DNA from: Cloacibacillus sp. An23 | GTDB taxonomy: Bacteria; Synergistota; Synergistia; Synergistales; Synergistaceae | Reading direction: 5' to 3' | Assembly: GCF_002159945.1 (NCBI RefSeq) | Contig: NZ_NFJQ01000006.1 | Location: 62,001-126,000, forward strand | Length of the DNA stretch: 64,000 nucleotides | In this document: positions 16,817 through 24,961 of the stretch, piece by piece | Numbering within the stretch: position 1 is the stretch's first letter | Layout: every line of letters starts with the position of its first letter | Program-made: the position numbers and the translations under genes | Notes under the pieces: generated by a model | Seen by the model: only the letters and a program-made list of their open reading frames with translations | The model's database searches: none | What the model was told of the DNA's origin: nothing

Positions 16817-17530
16817 ATGTCAAGAACAGGTAAACGTTACAAGGCGCTGCTCGAAAAAGTAGATCTCACGAAACAGTACCCGCTTTCGGAAGCCGTGACC
16901 CTCGCGAAGGAATGCGCGACGGCCAAATTTGACGAAAGCCTCGAACTTCACGTTCGTCTGGGCGTTGACCCCCGCCACGCGGACCAGCAGGTACGCAGCA
17001 CAATAGTCCTTCCCTTCGGAACCGGCCACACGAAGAGAGTGGCCGTCCTCGCCCTCGGCGAGAAGCAGAGGGAAGCTCAGGACGCGGGCGCGGACATCGT
17101 CGGCGGCGAAGACCTTGTCGCTGAGATCCAGAACGGCAGACTTGACTTCGATGCGGTAATCGCCACGCCGGACATAATGAAGTCGGCCGGACGCCTCGGT
17201 AAAGTCCTCGGTCCCCGCGGACTCATGCCGAGCGCCAAGACCAACACAGTCACGTTCGACGTCGCCGATGCCATCAAAGAGATCAAGGCGGGCCGCGTAG
17301 AGTTCCGCGTAGACAAGACCGCCATCACCCACAACGCGGTGGGCAAGGCTTCGTTCCCGGTCGAGAACCTCATCGCGAACGTCAAGACCCTGCTCCGCGC
17401 CATAGTCAAGGCGCGCCCCGCGGCGGTGAAGGGCACCTACATCAAGGGCATCACCGTCTCCACGACGATGGGCATAGGCATACAGATCGATCCCGTCCAG
17501 GCTCAGAAGGAAGTTTCCTCTGCCGACTAG
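16817..17530 (+). CDS. rplA: Ribosomal protein L1 (uL1)
   Basis: This 237-aa protein of the L1 stalk begins [23 protein letters not shown] and contains [19 protein letters not shown] and the conserved TKRVAVLA region. AAGGAGG precedes the ATG. It is the last gene of the tuf-rplA transcription unit: a strong terminator follows, instead of the usual direct junction to rplJ. Confidence 0.98.
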   Translation: MSRTGKRYKALLEKVDLTKQYPLSEAVTLAKECATAKFDESLELHVRLGVDPRHADQQVRSTIVLPFGTGHTKRVAVLALGEKQREAQDAGADIVGGEDLVAEIQNGRLDFDAVIATPDIMKSAGRLGKVLGPRGLMPSAKTNTVTFDVADAIKEIKAGRVEFRVDKTAITHNAVGKASFPVENLIANVKTLLRAIVKARPAAVKGTYIKGITVSTTMGIGIQIDPVQAQKEVSSAD

Positions 17531-17551
17531 TTCTGGCGACAATAAAAAATC

Positions 17552-17579
17552 AAGCCCCGGTTCATGCCGGGGCTTTTTT
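17552..17579 (+). terminator. Strong terminator after rplA
   Basis: A perfect 9-bp stem AAGCCCCGG/CCGGGGCTT (loop TTCATG) runs into six Ts. It closes the tuf-rplA unit and separates it from rplJL. Confidence 0.93.
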
Positions 17580-17658
17580 CGTACCTTTTGAAACCGTCAT
17601 GGGAAACTATCTGACTGCAAAGACAGGAGGACGTTCTTCCAGAATGTGTCAGAACAAA

Positions 17659-18129
17659 TTACAGCACTACGGCTTTTCCGAGAGGATAATCTCCTATCCA
17701 CGCGCATGGAAAATATCCGTTTTTGTAAATTTCCAGCAAAGCGCAGAAAAAACCGGGCGCGTTTAGTATTTTTTCTATACATGCCCAAGACATGTCTCTT
17801 TTTACCATATCAAGCATTTCATTTTCCAAACCGGCTTCATCCTCTAAATGCCGTTTCGTAATAAAATCGCACCACTTTTTCCAGACTGCATCCCCGATTC
17901 CAGAAGATACCCTCGAAAATACTTCGTCGATTTGCGCGTCGCCTATTCGTTCCGTCGCTGTGCTTTCTAATGAGAGAATATGCGGTTCCCACGTCTTAAG
18001 CATTTGGCTGTTCCAAACGTCATAAGCCTCAAAAACGGAGAATATCATGTGATATTCTCCATTGTGGTCTTTCTCGTGCCCAAACCAATCGATCTGCTTA
18101 ATCTCCAGTAGAAATTCGTCTATATCCAT
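17659..18129 (-). CDS. Hypothetical protein, unrecognised family
   Basis: This is a 156-aa soluble, acidic, Trp/Phe-rich protein (opens MDIDEFLLEIKQIDWFGHEKD) with no signal peptide or obvious catalytic motif. Composition, small size and a nearby run of other unknown genes recall immunity-like or helical-repeat cytosolic proteins, but I do not recognise a family. AGGAGA lies 6 nt before the ATG. The gene is noticeably more AT-rich than the ribosomal genes beside it, suggesting acquisition. No toxin gene is adjacent. Confidence 0.7.
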   Translation of the reverse strand: MDIDEFLLEIKQIDWFGHEKDHNGEYHMIFSVFEAYDVWNSQMLKTWEPHILSLESTATERIGDAQIDEVFSRVSSGIGDAVWKKWCDFITKRHLEDEAGLENEMLDMVKRDMSWACIEKILNAPGFFCALLEIYKNGYFPCAWIGDYPLGKAVVL

Positions 18130-18186
18130 GTGGTTTCTCCTGTATCAGTTCCGGCATGCCGCGCCTTGCTCCGGTACTTGCCGGCT

Positions 18187-18822
18187 TCACGGCTGCGACG
18201 CCTCTTTTTTCAGCGCCGCGAGCCAGCGAGGAAGCATTTTTTCAAGCGGGGTCTTGCCATTTCTGTCGCAGAATGAAAAGAGCTTATGTAACAGCGGCGC
18301 AAAATATTTTCGTCCCTCGCCGGTCAGGTCGCGTTTTATAAAAAACGTGCGGATTATTCGTCCGCGTTTGTCGAGAGGAGGTTCCTTCAAAAGTCCGTTT
18401 TCATAGCAGAAGCGCAGGACGACGGCGTTATCGTCGTAAAAATCTTCCAGTACGGCCGCTCCGGCGCTCACGGCAGCCATGTCGTAGACGTACTCCTTCC
18501 AGCTCAGCGTTTCAAGTTTCGTCAGCCGCAGCGCCTCCTTTGCCTTGTCAAGCGGCACTGGCAGCATTCTGTGGAGCGCCTCGCTTGAATAGCCGCGGTA
18601 GACCGGCTCTGGACGGCCCAGCAGCTCCGCCGCCGCCTCCGTATAGACGAGGCACAGCTCGCCGCCGAAGAGCCCGCCGATAAAATCTCCGTTGCAGTAC
18701 ATCATGAAGTTTCCGTTCTTTGCCGGTGAGAACGAGATGCTGCATCCGGGGGCGTCGATAAGCGCGGAAACTTCCTTAATAAGCGCCAGCGACTCTTCGG
18801 CGCGAGTGCGTCTCTCTGCCAT
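18187..18822 (-). CDS. Hypothetical protein with possible TfoX-like N-terminal domain
   Basis: This 211-aa soluble protein has a stretch around residues 25-75 (ISFSPAKNGNF...GDFIGGLFGGELCLVYTEAA) that resembles the Met-Phe-Gly-Gly core of TfoX N-terminal domains. The second half (FYDDNAVVLRFCYENGLL... RDLTGEGRKYF) could be a winged-helix-like fold. Both assignments are tentative. Its stop is 57 bp upstream of the next unknown gene's start and its own start is 3 bp from the end of the exported-protein gene on the same strand, so the minus-strand genes are probably co-transcribed. Confidence 0.65.
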   Translation of the reverse strand: MAERRTRAEESLALIKEVSALIDAPGCSISFSPAKNGNFMMYCNGDFIGGLFGGELCLVYTEAAAELLGRPEPVYRGYSSEALHRMLPVPLDKAKEALRLTKLETLSWKEYVYDMAAVSAGAAVLEDFYDDNAVVLRFCYENGLLKEPPLDKRGRIIRTFFIKRDLTGEGRKYFAPLLHKLFSFCDRNGKTPLEKMLPRWLAALKKEASQP

Positions 18823-18825
18823 TTT

Positions 18826-19536
18826 CTACTTCACCGGAATTCGTTTTGCGGCGTTCTCGATTACGTTCTGGATATGCTTCGTCAGAGACGGGGCTTCGCT
18901 GAAGAGGTCCGCGCCGGTGTTCGCCGACACCGTCTCGCCGTAGATGAGGCGCCCGTCCTTCGCCGCGCGCAGCTCAACCTTGACCGCGCCAATGGATACG
19001 TTTTCGTCCCAAGCGGCCTTGTATTCCTGATACGGTATCTTCACGCGCTGCGTCTCCCAGCGGTCGTTGCGCCATATAGGCCTCTCTTCGTAGCGGTACT
19101 TCGTTACATATTCTTCCGGATGGTGTATCTTTCCGACGGCGCATTTTGTAACTGTGCACATCAGCACCGCGTCCACGTGGTCCGGCGCGAGGCTGTACGC
19201 TTTGTGCGCGAGCTGCGTCGGCGTCATCGGTTCCGGCTGTCCGCCGGTGATGAAGGCCGCCCGGTCTATGACCTCCTGCGGCGTCCGCATGACGAACGGA
19301 AAGCGTTCTTTCCTTTTCAGCGTAAAGTCCTGCCATTTCTGCTCAGCGGATTCGACGAGAAAAGCTTCGGATTCCGGAACTGCGATTTCGTAGCCTACCG
19401 GCATTACGAGCACGGTTTTGACGCTCGTTATCGGTATCTGCTTGTCCCTGAATTCGCTGACCATAGGCTTCGCGGATGCGGAAACGGCAAACGCCGTCAA
19501 GAACAGGGCCGCCGCGAGCGCCGTTATCTTCTTCAC
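18826..19536 (-). CDS. Exported protein of unknown function
   Basis: This is a 236-aa protein with a clear Sec signal peptide (VKKITALAAALFLTAFAVSASA, cleavage before KPMVSEF). The mature part has VKTVLVMPVG, a long central region and VKVELRAAKDGRLIYGETVSA near the C-terminus, a pattern seen in periplasmic proteins of the GNA1162/CsgG-like type, though I cannot confirm this. GTG at 19536 is preferred because GGGAG lies 9 nt upstream; the ATG at 19542 would be only 3 nt from it. Confidence 0.72.
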   Translation of the reverse strand: MKKITALAAALFLTAFAVSASAKPMVSEFRDKQIPITSVKTVLVMPVGYEIAVPESEAFLVESAEQKWQDFTLKRKERFPFVMRTPQEVIDRAAFITGGQPEPMTPTQLAHKAYSLAPDHVDAVLMCTVTKCAVGKIHHPEEYVTKYRYEERPIWRNDRWETQRVKIPYQEYKAAWDENVSIGAVKVELRAAKDGRLIYGETVSANTGADLFSEAPSLTKHIQNVIENAAKRIPVK

Positions 19537-19569
19537 AGTCATCAACTCCCGTATGTTGTTTGGGCGCTA

Positions 19570-20361
19570 TTATAATCTATAAAGCTCGCCTCTGCGCATT
19601 TCGAGCGTCTTTATGAAGCGCCTCGCCTCTTCCGCTTTCTGCGGATCTATTTCTACGAAGGCCCCGAACGGAGCTTCGCCCGCCTCGCAGAGAGCCGCGC
19701 CCCACGGGTCTATGACGGCCGAGTATCCCGGGAAGCTGTCGGCGGGCGTGTCGCCTACGCGGTTGCAGGCGGCTATGTACATCATGTTCTCGACGGCCCG
19801 CGCGCGCAGAAGAAGGCGCCAATGCTCTATGCGCGGGCGCGGCCACTCCGCGGAGATGAAAAACACCTGAGCGCCGGCGAGCGCCCCCATTCGGAACCAT
19901 TCGCAGAAACGAAGGTCGTAGCATATCGCGAGCGCGCATTTTGCGCCGCCTATCTCGAATGTGCGGAACTCCGAGCCGCTTCGGAGATATTTGTCCTCTT
20001 CCATCATCGGCACGAGGTGCGCCTTGTCGTAGTGCGTCACGTATTCCCCGAGCGGATTCACGACGAGCGCGCGGTTCACGGCCCCGGCGTCCGTCATGGC
20101 GAGCACGGAGCCGCCCGCGAACCACACGCCGTATTCGCGCGCGAGCCGCGAAAGAAAGCCTGCCGCGCGCTCAGCGTCCTTGTCGGCGTATTTTCCGGCC
20201 TCGTCTATAACGTAGCCGACGTCGAACAGTTCGGGCAGCACGACAGCCGTCTCTGTCTCCGACGGCGTCCAGTATTTTTTCATCCACTCCTCGGCCGCAG
20301 CGAAATTGGCCTCGCGGTCTCCGGGCTTTACGTCTAGCTGAGCAAGTCCTATTCTGAGCAT
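19570..20361 (-). CDS. Carbon-nitrogen hydrolase (nitrilase superfamily)
   Basis: This is a 263-aa omega-amidase/nitrilase-fold enzyme with the Glu-Lys-Cys triad in place: LPELFDVGY (Glu), YDKAHLVP (Lys), ALAICYDLRF (Cys). It begins MLRIGLAQLDVKPGD, characteristic of the family, with GGGG 7 nt upstream. Likely substrates are small amides such as omega-amides of 2-oxo acids; specificity cannot be read from sequence. It diverges from the rplJ promoter. Confidence 0.88.
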   Translation of the reverse strand: MLRIGLAQLDVKPGDREANFAAAEEWMKKYWTPSETETAVVLPELFDVGYVIDEAGKYADKDAERAAGFLSRLAREYGVWFAGGSVLAMTDAGAVNRALVVNPLGEYVTHYDKAHLVPMMEEDKYLRSGSEFRTFEIGGAKCALAICYDLRFCEWFRMGALAGAQVFFISAEWPRPRIEHWRLLLRARAVENMMYIAACNRVGDTPADSFPGYSAVIDPWGAALCEAGEAPFGAFVEIDPQKAEEARRFIKTLEMRRGELYRL

Positions 20362-20440
20362 GGAATGTCCCCTTTCTCCGGCTTCTCTTGGATAATTGTA
20401 TAATTTTGCGGCACGGCGCAAAAGCTTTGCGTAAAATGTT

Positions 20441-20469
20441 TTGACAAAGCGGCGCGCCCGGGATATAAT
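20441..20469 (+). promoter_or_regulatory. Consensus sigma-70 promoter of rplJL
   Basis: TTGACA (20441-20446) and TATAAT (20464-20469) match the consensus exactly, with a 17-bp spacer. It would give a leader of about 185 nt ahead of rplJ. Confidence 0.9.
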
Positions 20470-20562
20470 TCTCTCGCATGACTCAAGACAGCAGGCGCCT
20501 TTGTGCTTAATTTCCTGCCGAGGTCTCGCGAAGGATAAATTATGTCCATACGACTATTTTAT

Positions 20563-20597
20563 GGCTTCCGGGCGCTTGAGTTCGGAGGCCGTTTTTT
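20563..20597 (+). terminator. L10 leader attenuator-like hairpin
   Basis: In the rplJ leader GGCTTCCG (20563-20570) pairs with CGGAGGCC (20583-20590, one G-T pair), followed by G and six Ts. The location is that of the ribosomal L10 leader, where L10(L12)4 binding controls expression in many bacteria. Confidence 0.65.
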
Positions 20598-20661
20598 ATA
20601 TCCGCTCCGGCGGCTGTGCGGCATTCCGATCCAACTTATTTTGCAGGAGGTGAAATCGAAA

Positions 20662-21198
20662 ATGCCGACACAGGCCAAACGTGAACACATCGATATGCTC
20701 TGCGAGGCTCTCAACAAGAGCGACGCCGTGATCATCGTCGAGTACCGCGGGCTGACCGTCAAAAAGATCAGCGAGGTCCGCAGGCTCATCCGCAAGGCGG
20801 GCGGCGAGATGAAGGTCAGCAAGAACACCCTCATGCGCATCGCTCTGAAGGAGTGCGGGATGATCCAGGCCCCCGAGTACGACTGCGGCCCGAACGGGTA
20901 CGTCATTTCCTACGGCGACGCGGCGGCCGTCGCAAAGGCGGTTCGCGACTTCGCGAAGGAGAAGGGCAACGAAGCCCTCGTCGTAAAGGGCGCCATCCTC
21001 GGCGGACAGCAGCTTCTCAACCAGCAGCAGGTATTCGCCCTCGCGGATCTGCCCTCGAAGGAGCAGCTTCTCGCCCAGGTCGTCGGAACGATCGCGGCCC
21101 CGCTTCGCGGACTCGTCACGGTCCTTTCCGGCCCGCAGAGAAACTTCGTCACAGTCCTGTCCCAGATCAAGGACAAGAAGGAAGAGACCGCCGCGTAA
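20662..21198 (+). CDS. rplJ: Ribosomal protein L10 (uL10)
   Basis: This 178-aa protein forms the base of the L7/L12 stalk. The real start is the ATG of MPTQAKREHIDML at 20662 (GGAGG upstream), not the longer open frame. It has the family segments VEYRGLTVKKISEVRRLIRKAGGEMKVSKNTL (shown here only as a landmark region, residues 24-55) and a C-terminal helix for L12 dimers. It is co-transcribed with rplL. A hairpin-rich 97-bp gap separates the two. Confidence 0.97.
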   Translation: MPTQAKREHIDMLCEALNKSDAVIIVEYRGLTVKKISEVRRLIRKAGGEMKVSKNTLMRIALKECGMIQAPEYDCGPNGYVISYGDAAAVAKAVRDFAKEKGNEALVVKGAILGGQQLLNQQQVFALADLPSKEQLLAQVVGTIAAPLRGLVTVLSGPQRNFVTVLSQIKDKKEETAA

Positions 21199-21295
21199 GA
21201 CGCGCTGCACGGTTCTCGCGATTCCCGCGCGAGCGGGAGAAAAAGGCGGCCTAGCCGCCTAAAACGAAACAAGAAAATTTCAGGAGGAAAATAAA

Positions 21296-21682
21296 ATGAC
21301 CAGAGAAGAACTCATCCAGGCTATCAGCGAAATGTCCGTGCTCGAGCTTTCCGAGCTCGTTAAGGAACTTGAAGAGAAGTTCGGCGTCTCCGCCGCGGCT
21401 CCCGCGATGATGATGCCGATGGCCGGCATGCCCGCCACCGGCGGCGCGGCCGCTCCCGCCGAGGAAGAGAAGACCGAATTCGACGTAGTCCTCGCCGACC
21501 ACGGCGCGAACAAGATCAGCGTCATCAAGGTCGTCCGCGAGATCACCGGCCTCGGCCTGAAGGAAGCCAAGGACATGGTCGACGGCGCCCCCAAGACGGT
21601 CAAGGAAGGCGTAGCGAAGGAAGAGGCCGAAGAGATGAAGAAGAAGCTCGAAGAGGCCGGAGCGAAGGTCGAACTGAAGTAG
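21296..21682 (+). CDS. rplL: Ribosomal protein L7/L12 (bL12)
   Basis: This 128-aa stalk protein has an N-terminal dimerisation helix ([20 protein letters not shown]), an Ala/Pro/Met/Gly hinge and the C-terminal factor-binding domain ([20 protein letters not shown]). AGGAGG precedes the ATG. A terminator follows, so rpoBC is not downstream as in many bacteria. Confidence 0.98.
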   Translation: MTREELIQAISEMSVLELSELVKELEEKFGVSAAAPAMMMPMAGMPATGGAAAPAEEEKTEFDVVLADHGANKISVIKVVREITGLGLKEAKDMVDGAPKTVKEGVAKEEAEEMKKKLEEAGAKVELK

Positions 21683-21705
21683 TTCGTTCTTTCAAGACGC
21701 ACAAG

Positions 21706-21732
21706 GCGCGCCCCGCGCGGGCGCGCTTTTTT
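21706..21732 (+). terminator. Terminator after rplL
   Basis: An 8-bp GC stem GCGCGCCC/GGGCGCGC (loop CGCGC) is followed by six Ts. Confidence 0.92.
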
Positions 21733-21855
21733 CATGCCTTCACGCCGTCACGCACTTACGCGGCGGCTGTTCTTGTTATAGAATAAAAAGAACCGCGCCG
21801 TGCGCGGACAAAAAATCACGTGGGCGCGAGCCGCGCCTCCGGCGAGGTGTTCGTC

Positions 21856-22554
21856 TTGGATATCATCACTTCCATACCGCTCTTCGGGAGCCTTACAAAC
21901 GCTTTCTGCATAATATGCGGAAGCCTCGCGGGCCTCGCGCTGCGCAGCAGGATACCGCAGAAGATACTCGAACTCCCCGTACAGGGCATGGCGCTCTTCA
22001 TCATAACCCTCGGCGTAGGCATGGCGATAAAGACGGAGCACCCGCTCGCCGTGATAGGAAGCATCGCGCTCGGCTCGCTCGCCGGGGAGCTCGTCGGGAT
22101 CGAAGCCGCTTTCGAGCGGCTCAGCTCACGCATCGAAAAGCGTATGGGCGGCGCCAAGAACTTTTCCTCGGGCTTCGTCACTGCGAGCCTCATGTACTGT
22201 ACCGGCTCGATGGCGGTGCTCGGCTCCTTCGAGGAGGGCCTCGGCGGCTATCCCTCGCTGCTGCTCGCCAAGGCGCTGCTCGACGGCCTCATATCCGTAG
22301 CGATGGCGGCGTCGCTCGGCTTCGGCGTGCCCTTCTCGTCCATATCGGTATTCGTCTACCAGGCTGCGCTGACGCTCGCCGCCGGATGGCTCCAGCCCTT
22401 CATGTCCGAGGCCGCAGTCACCGAGATGAGCGCGACCGGCGGGCTCATGCTCATGGCGATAGGCATAAACCTGCTCGGACTCATGAAGATAAGAATAATG
22501 AACATGCTGCCGGGCCTCGTCTTCGCCGTGCTTCTCGTAAAGTTATTTTTATAA
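21856..22554 (+). CDS. DUF554 family membrane protein
   Basis: This 232-aa integral membrane protein has about six or seven hydrophobic helices. The sequence LDIITSIPLFGSLTNAFCII, GMALFIITLGVGMAIKTEHPL and SSGFVTASLMYCTGSMAVLGS matches the YdfK/YqgA-type DUF554 family, thought to be a transporter but without an established substrate. TTG at 21856 is chosen because GAGG lies 8 nt upstream; an in-frame GTG at 21847 overlaps that SD. Confidence 0.88.
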   Translation: MDIITSIPLFGSLTNAFCIICGSLAGLALRSRIPQKILELPVQGMALFIITLGVGMAIKTEHPLAVIGSIALGSLAGELVGIEAAFERLSSRIEKRMGGAKNFSSGFVTASLMYCTGSMAVLGSFEEGLGGYPSLLLAKALLDGLISVAMAASLGFGVPFSSISVFVYQAALTLAAGWLQPFMSEAAVTEMSATGGLMLMAIGINLLGLMKIRIMNMLPGLVFAVLLVKLFL

Positions 22555-22588
22555 GAATTTGCGCGCCTCCGCCGTTGGAAACTACTGA

Positions 22589-22684
22589 TTTCACAAAGTA
22601 TTTTTCCGTGAAAATATAAATATTCCGCAAAATTATATCAATTATGCGCTGTTTTCTGTATTTCACAAATATTTTGTACAGCGC
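22589..22684. promoter_or_regulatory. AT-rich upstream region of gdhA with two inverted repeats
   Basis: TTTCAC-N13-GTGAAA (22589-22613) and GCGCTGT-N25-ACAGCGC (22646-22684) lie just upstream of the gdhA promoter in an AT-rich stretch that encodes nothing. They are candidate regulator sites; the regulator is unknown. Confidence 0.4.
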
Positions 22685-22690
22685 GCCCCC

Positions 22691-22719
22691 TTTACGAGAA
22701 AACTCTTAGGGCATACAAT
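22691..22719 (+). promoter_or_regulatory. Promoter of gdhA
   Basis: TTTACG (22691-22696) and TACAAT (22714-22719) are separated by 17 bp, leaving a leader of about 80 nt. Confidence 0.6.
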
Positions 22720-22744
22720 ATCCATGTGCGTAAAAATGAATCCC

Positions 22745-22805
22745 GGAGGGGATAACAATTTTATGTCTGCGCCCTAAACGGGCGAAAAAACTAAGGGGGT
22801 TTTTT
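22745..22805 (+). other. gdhA leader: four-codon ORF and SD-presenting hairpin
   Basis: GGAGGGG (22745-22751) precedes ATG TCT GCG CCC TAA (22763-22777; Met-Ser-Ala-Pro). CGCCC/GGGCG (22770-22784) forms a hairpin over its end, and AAAAAAC (22785-22791) can pair with GTTTTTT (22799-22805), placing the gdhA SD in the loop. Translation of the mini-ORF would disrupt the first hairpin. Confidence 0.35.
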
Positions 22806-22807
22806 GT

Positions 22808-24085
22808 ATGGCCGTACAGAAACGTACTTCCAACAACGTTCTTCTCCACACCGCTCTCGAGAACTTCTACGAAGCGGCCGAAGAGATGGGGCTTGAGGAT
22901 GGCCTCATCGAAGTATTGAGCCGTCCGGAGCGCGCGATCTGCGTCTCCATACCCGTCCAGATGGACGACGGCTCCGTAAGGGTGTTCCAGGGATACCGCG
23001 TACAGCATTCGACGGTCTGCGGACCGGCGAAGGGCGGCCTCCGCTTCCACCCGGACGTCAACCTTGAAGAGTGCGAGGCTCTCGCCAGCCTTATGACATG
23101 GAAGTGCTCGCTCGCCGGAATTCCTTACGGCGGCGGCAAGGGCGGAATTTCCGTAGACCCCTTTGAACTCTCGCCGCGCGAGCGCGAGATGATGACCCGC
23201 ACCTTCGCGGCGCGCATCGCTCCGTTCGTAGGCGACTGGACCGACGTCCCCGCTCCCGACGTCAACACCGGCGGCCCCGAAATGGTCTGGATCATGGACA
23301 CTATCTCCAAGCTCCGCGGCCACCTCGAGCCGGGCGTCGTCACCGGCAAGCCCGTAGCCTACTGGGGCTCCAAGGGCCGCACCGCCGCGACCGGACTCGG
23401 CGTCGCCACCTGCGTCCTCGAGCTGCTCAAACGCCAGAACGTGGACCCGAAAGACGCCACCGTCATCGTGCAGGGCTTCGGCAACGTCGGCACCTACAAC
23501 GCGCTCTTCCTGCATGAAGCCGGATGCAAGATCGTCGGAATCAGCGACATCACCGGCGGCTACTACAACCCAAACGGAATCGACGTCGCAGCCGCCAAGG
23601 CCTACGTCGAGAAGCATCCGAAACGCATACTCGACGGTTACTCGGAGCCGGGCCTCGTCAAGATGAACGGCGAAGAGATACTCGAGCAGGAATGCCTCGT
23701 CCTTTCGCCCTGCGCCCTTGAAGGCGTCATCAGCGAAAAGAACGCGCCGCTGCTCAAGTGCAAATACATCGTCGAAGGCGCGAACGGCCCCGTCCGTCCA
23801 GAAGGCGACGTCATACTCGACGAGCGCGGAATCCTCGTCGTTCCCGACTTCCTCGCCAACAGCGGCGGAGTCATCGGCTCCTACTTCGAGTGGGTACAGG
23901 ACCTCGCCGGATTCTTCTGGACCGAGGAAGAGTACAACAACCGCCTCGTTCCGATCATGAAGGACAACTTCAAGAGAGTTTGGGACTACGCGCAGGAGCA
24001 CAACGTCAAAATGCGCCGCGCGGCTTTCCTCGTCGCCATCAAACGCGTCGCGGACGAACTCAAAATCAAGGGCTTCTTCCTCTAA
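22808..24085 (+). CDS. gdhA: Glutamate dehydrogenase
   Basis: This 425-aa NAD(P)-linked enzyme converts glutamate to 2-oxoglutarate and ammonia, central to amino-acid fermentation. Visible markers: CGPAKGGLRFHPDV (Lys75 region), MTWKCSLAGIPYGGGKGG (catalytic Lys111), APDVNTGGPEMVW, and the Rossmann motif VQGFGNVGTYNA near residue 222. Length and start (SD AGGGGG 8 nt before ATG) are typical of the hexameric class. The cofactor preference cannot be decided by eye. Regulatory repeats and an unusual leader lie upstream. Confidence 0.96.
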   Translation: MAVQKRTSNNVLLHTALENFYEAAEEMGLEDGLIEVLSRPERAICVSIPVQMDDGSVRVFQGYRVQHSTVCGPAKGGLRFHPDVNLEECEALASLMTWKCSLAGIPYGGGKGGISVDPFELSPREREMMTRTFAARIAPFVGDWTDVPAPDVNTGGPEMVWIMDTISKLRGHLEPGVVTGKPVAYWGSKGRTAATGLGVATCVLELLKRQNVDPKDATVIVQGFGNVGTYNALFLHEAGCKIVGISDITGGYYNPNGIDVAAAKAYVEKHPKRILDGYSEPGLVKMNGEEILEQECLVLSPCALEGVISEKNAPLLKCKYIVEGANGPVRPEGDVILDERGILVVPDFLANSGGVIGSYFEWVQDLAGFFWTEEEYNNRLVPIMKDNFKRVWDYAQEHNVKMRRAAFLVAIKRVADELKIKGFFL

Positions 24086-24118
24086 TCGAAGAAGATTTCC
24101 CCAAACGCGGACAACAGA

Positions 24119-24146
24119 CGGAGCGGCAGATGCCGCTCCGTTTTTT
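24119..24146 (+). terminator. Terminator after gdhA
   Basis: A 9-bp stem CGGAGCGGC/GCCGCTCCG (loop 4 nt) is followed by six Ts. The remaining gap to 24409 contains no gene; a TATAAT lies at 24339-24344. Confidence 0.93.
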
Positions 24147-24338
24147 ATATCGTTTCACCTGCACCCTGAATTTCAGACAAAATCGTAAAGCCGCGTTTTT
24201 ATAAAAACTGGCGATATTCTTTTGCGTTTTCACGCGCCGTCCCACAGCGTACGCGGCCTTTCGGGCGCGCCACAAAATCCACACAAAACCTCCACGGAAC
24301 AGCCGCATTTCAAACAAAATTCCGCCACATCTCTTTTC

Positions 24339-24344
24339 TATAAT
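24339..24344 (+). promoter_or_regulatory. -10 element for the first proline-rich protein gene
   Basis: A consensus TATAAT lies 65 bp upstream of the ATG at 24410; the -35 region (near AATTCC) is poor. Confidence 0.45.
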
Positions 24345-24409
24345 GACAGAAACAGAGGGGAAGTCCTCGGACAGAACGAACGAGAGAAAGACAAGGGGAG
24401 TGTATGTGA

Positions 24410-24895
24410 ATGTCTGGCAGTTTATTGAAACGCGCGGGAAAGGTAACGGCGGCGTTCATAGCGCTGACGATGGCGGCGGGGTGCTCGGCGGCGTTGGCGG
24501 CTCCGAAGCCGGGGCCGAAGCCCGGAGGGCCGGGGATACACAAGCCCGCTCCGCACCAGGGGCCTGGAATAGGCAAACCCGGGCCTGGGAAGCCCGGACC
24601 GGGAGCGCCTGGAAACAGACCGGGGCCTGGAATAGGCAAACCCGGGCCGGGCAAGCCTGGCCCCGGAGCGCCGGGAATGAACAGGCCCGGCCCAGGAAAG
24701 ACGGGGCCTGGAATAGGAAAGCCGGGGCCAGGCAAGCCTGGGCCCGGAGCGCCGGGAATGAACAGGCCCGGCCCAGGAAAGCCAGGGCCAGGAATCGGTA
24801 AGCCCGTGCCTGGAAAGCCAGGGCCGAAGCCCGGACACGCCGGACCCGGAATGAACAGGCCGGGGCCCGGAAAGCCGGGGCCGGTCAGGATATAA
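24410..24895 (+). CDS. Exported Gly/Pro-rich repeat protein (array member 1)
   Basis: This 161-aa protein opens with a signal peptide (MSGSLLKRAGKVTAAFIALTM then AAGCSAALAA). The Cys in AAGC could be a lipidation site, although the preceding residues are not ideal for a lipobox. The mature chain is almost entirely Gly, Pro, Lys, Ala, Met, Asn and Arg in units such as GPGIGKPGPGKPGPGAPG and GMNRPGPGK. Periodicity is not the strict G-X-Y of collagen. GGGGAG lies 9 nt before the ATG. It lacks the glycine-zipper C-terminus of members 2, 3 and 5. Function unknown; a surface or periplasmic extended polypeptide is likely. Confidence 0.75.
   Translation: MSGSLLKRAGKVTAAFIALTMAAGCSAALAAPKPGPKPGGPGIHKPAPHQGPGIGKPGPGKPGPGAPGNRPGPGIGKPGPGKPGPGAPGMNRPGPGKTGPGIGKPGPGKPGPGAPGMNRPGPGKPGPGIGKPVPGKPGPKPGHAGPGMNRPGPGKPGPVRI
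24561..24812 (+). repeat. 63/81-bp tandem repeats inside array member 1
   Basis: Successive copies of GGCCTGGAATAGG-like starts fall at 24561, 24624, 24705 and 24786, that is one 63-bp and two 81-bp periods (21 and 27 codons). The 81-bp units are nearly identical at DNA level, implying recent duplication. Confidence 0.8.
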
Positions 24896-24961
24896 ACGAA
24901 GATAAGACGACGGCGAGCGATAAGCCGTTATTCTGGAATACGAAAAGCGAGGTGACGGCTT

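Noticed and set aside
24561-24890. Collagen-like triple-helix protein
   Set aside because: Gly does not occur at every third residue over an extended stretch, so the collagen G-X-Y pattern is not met.
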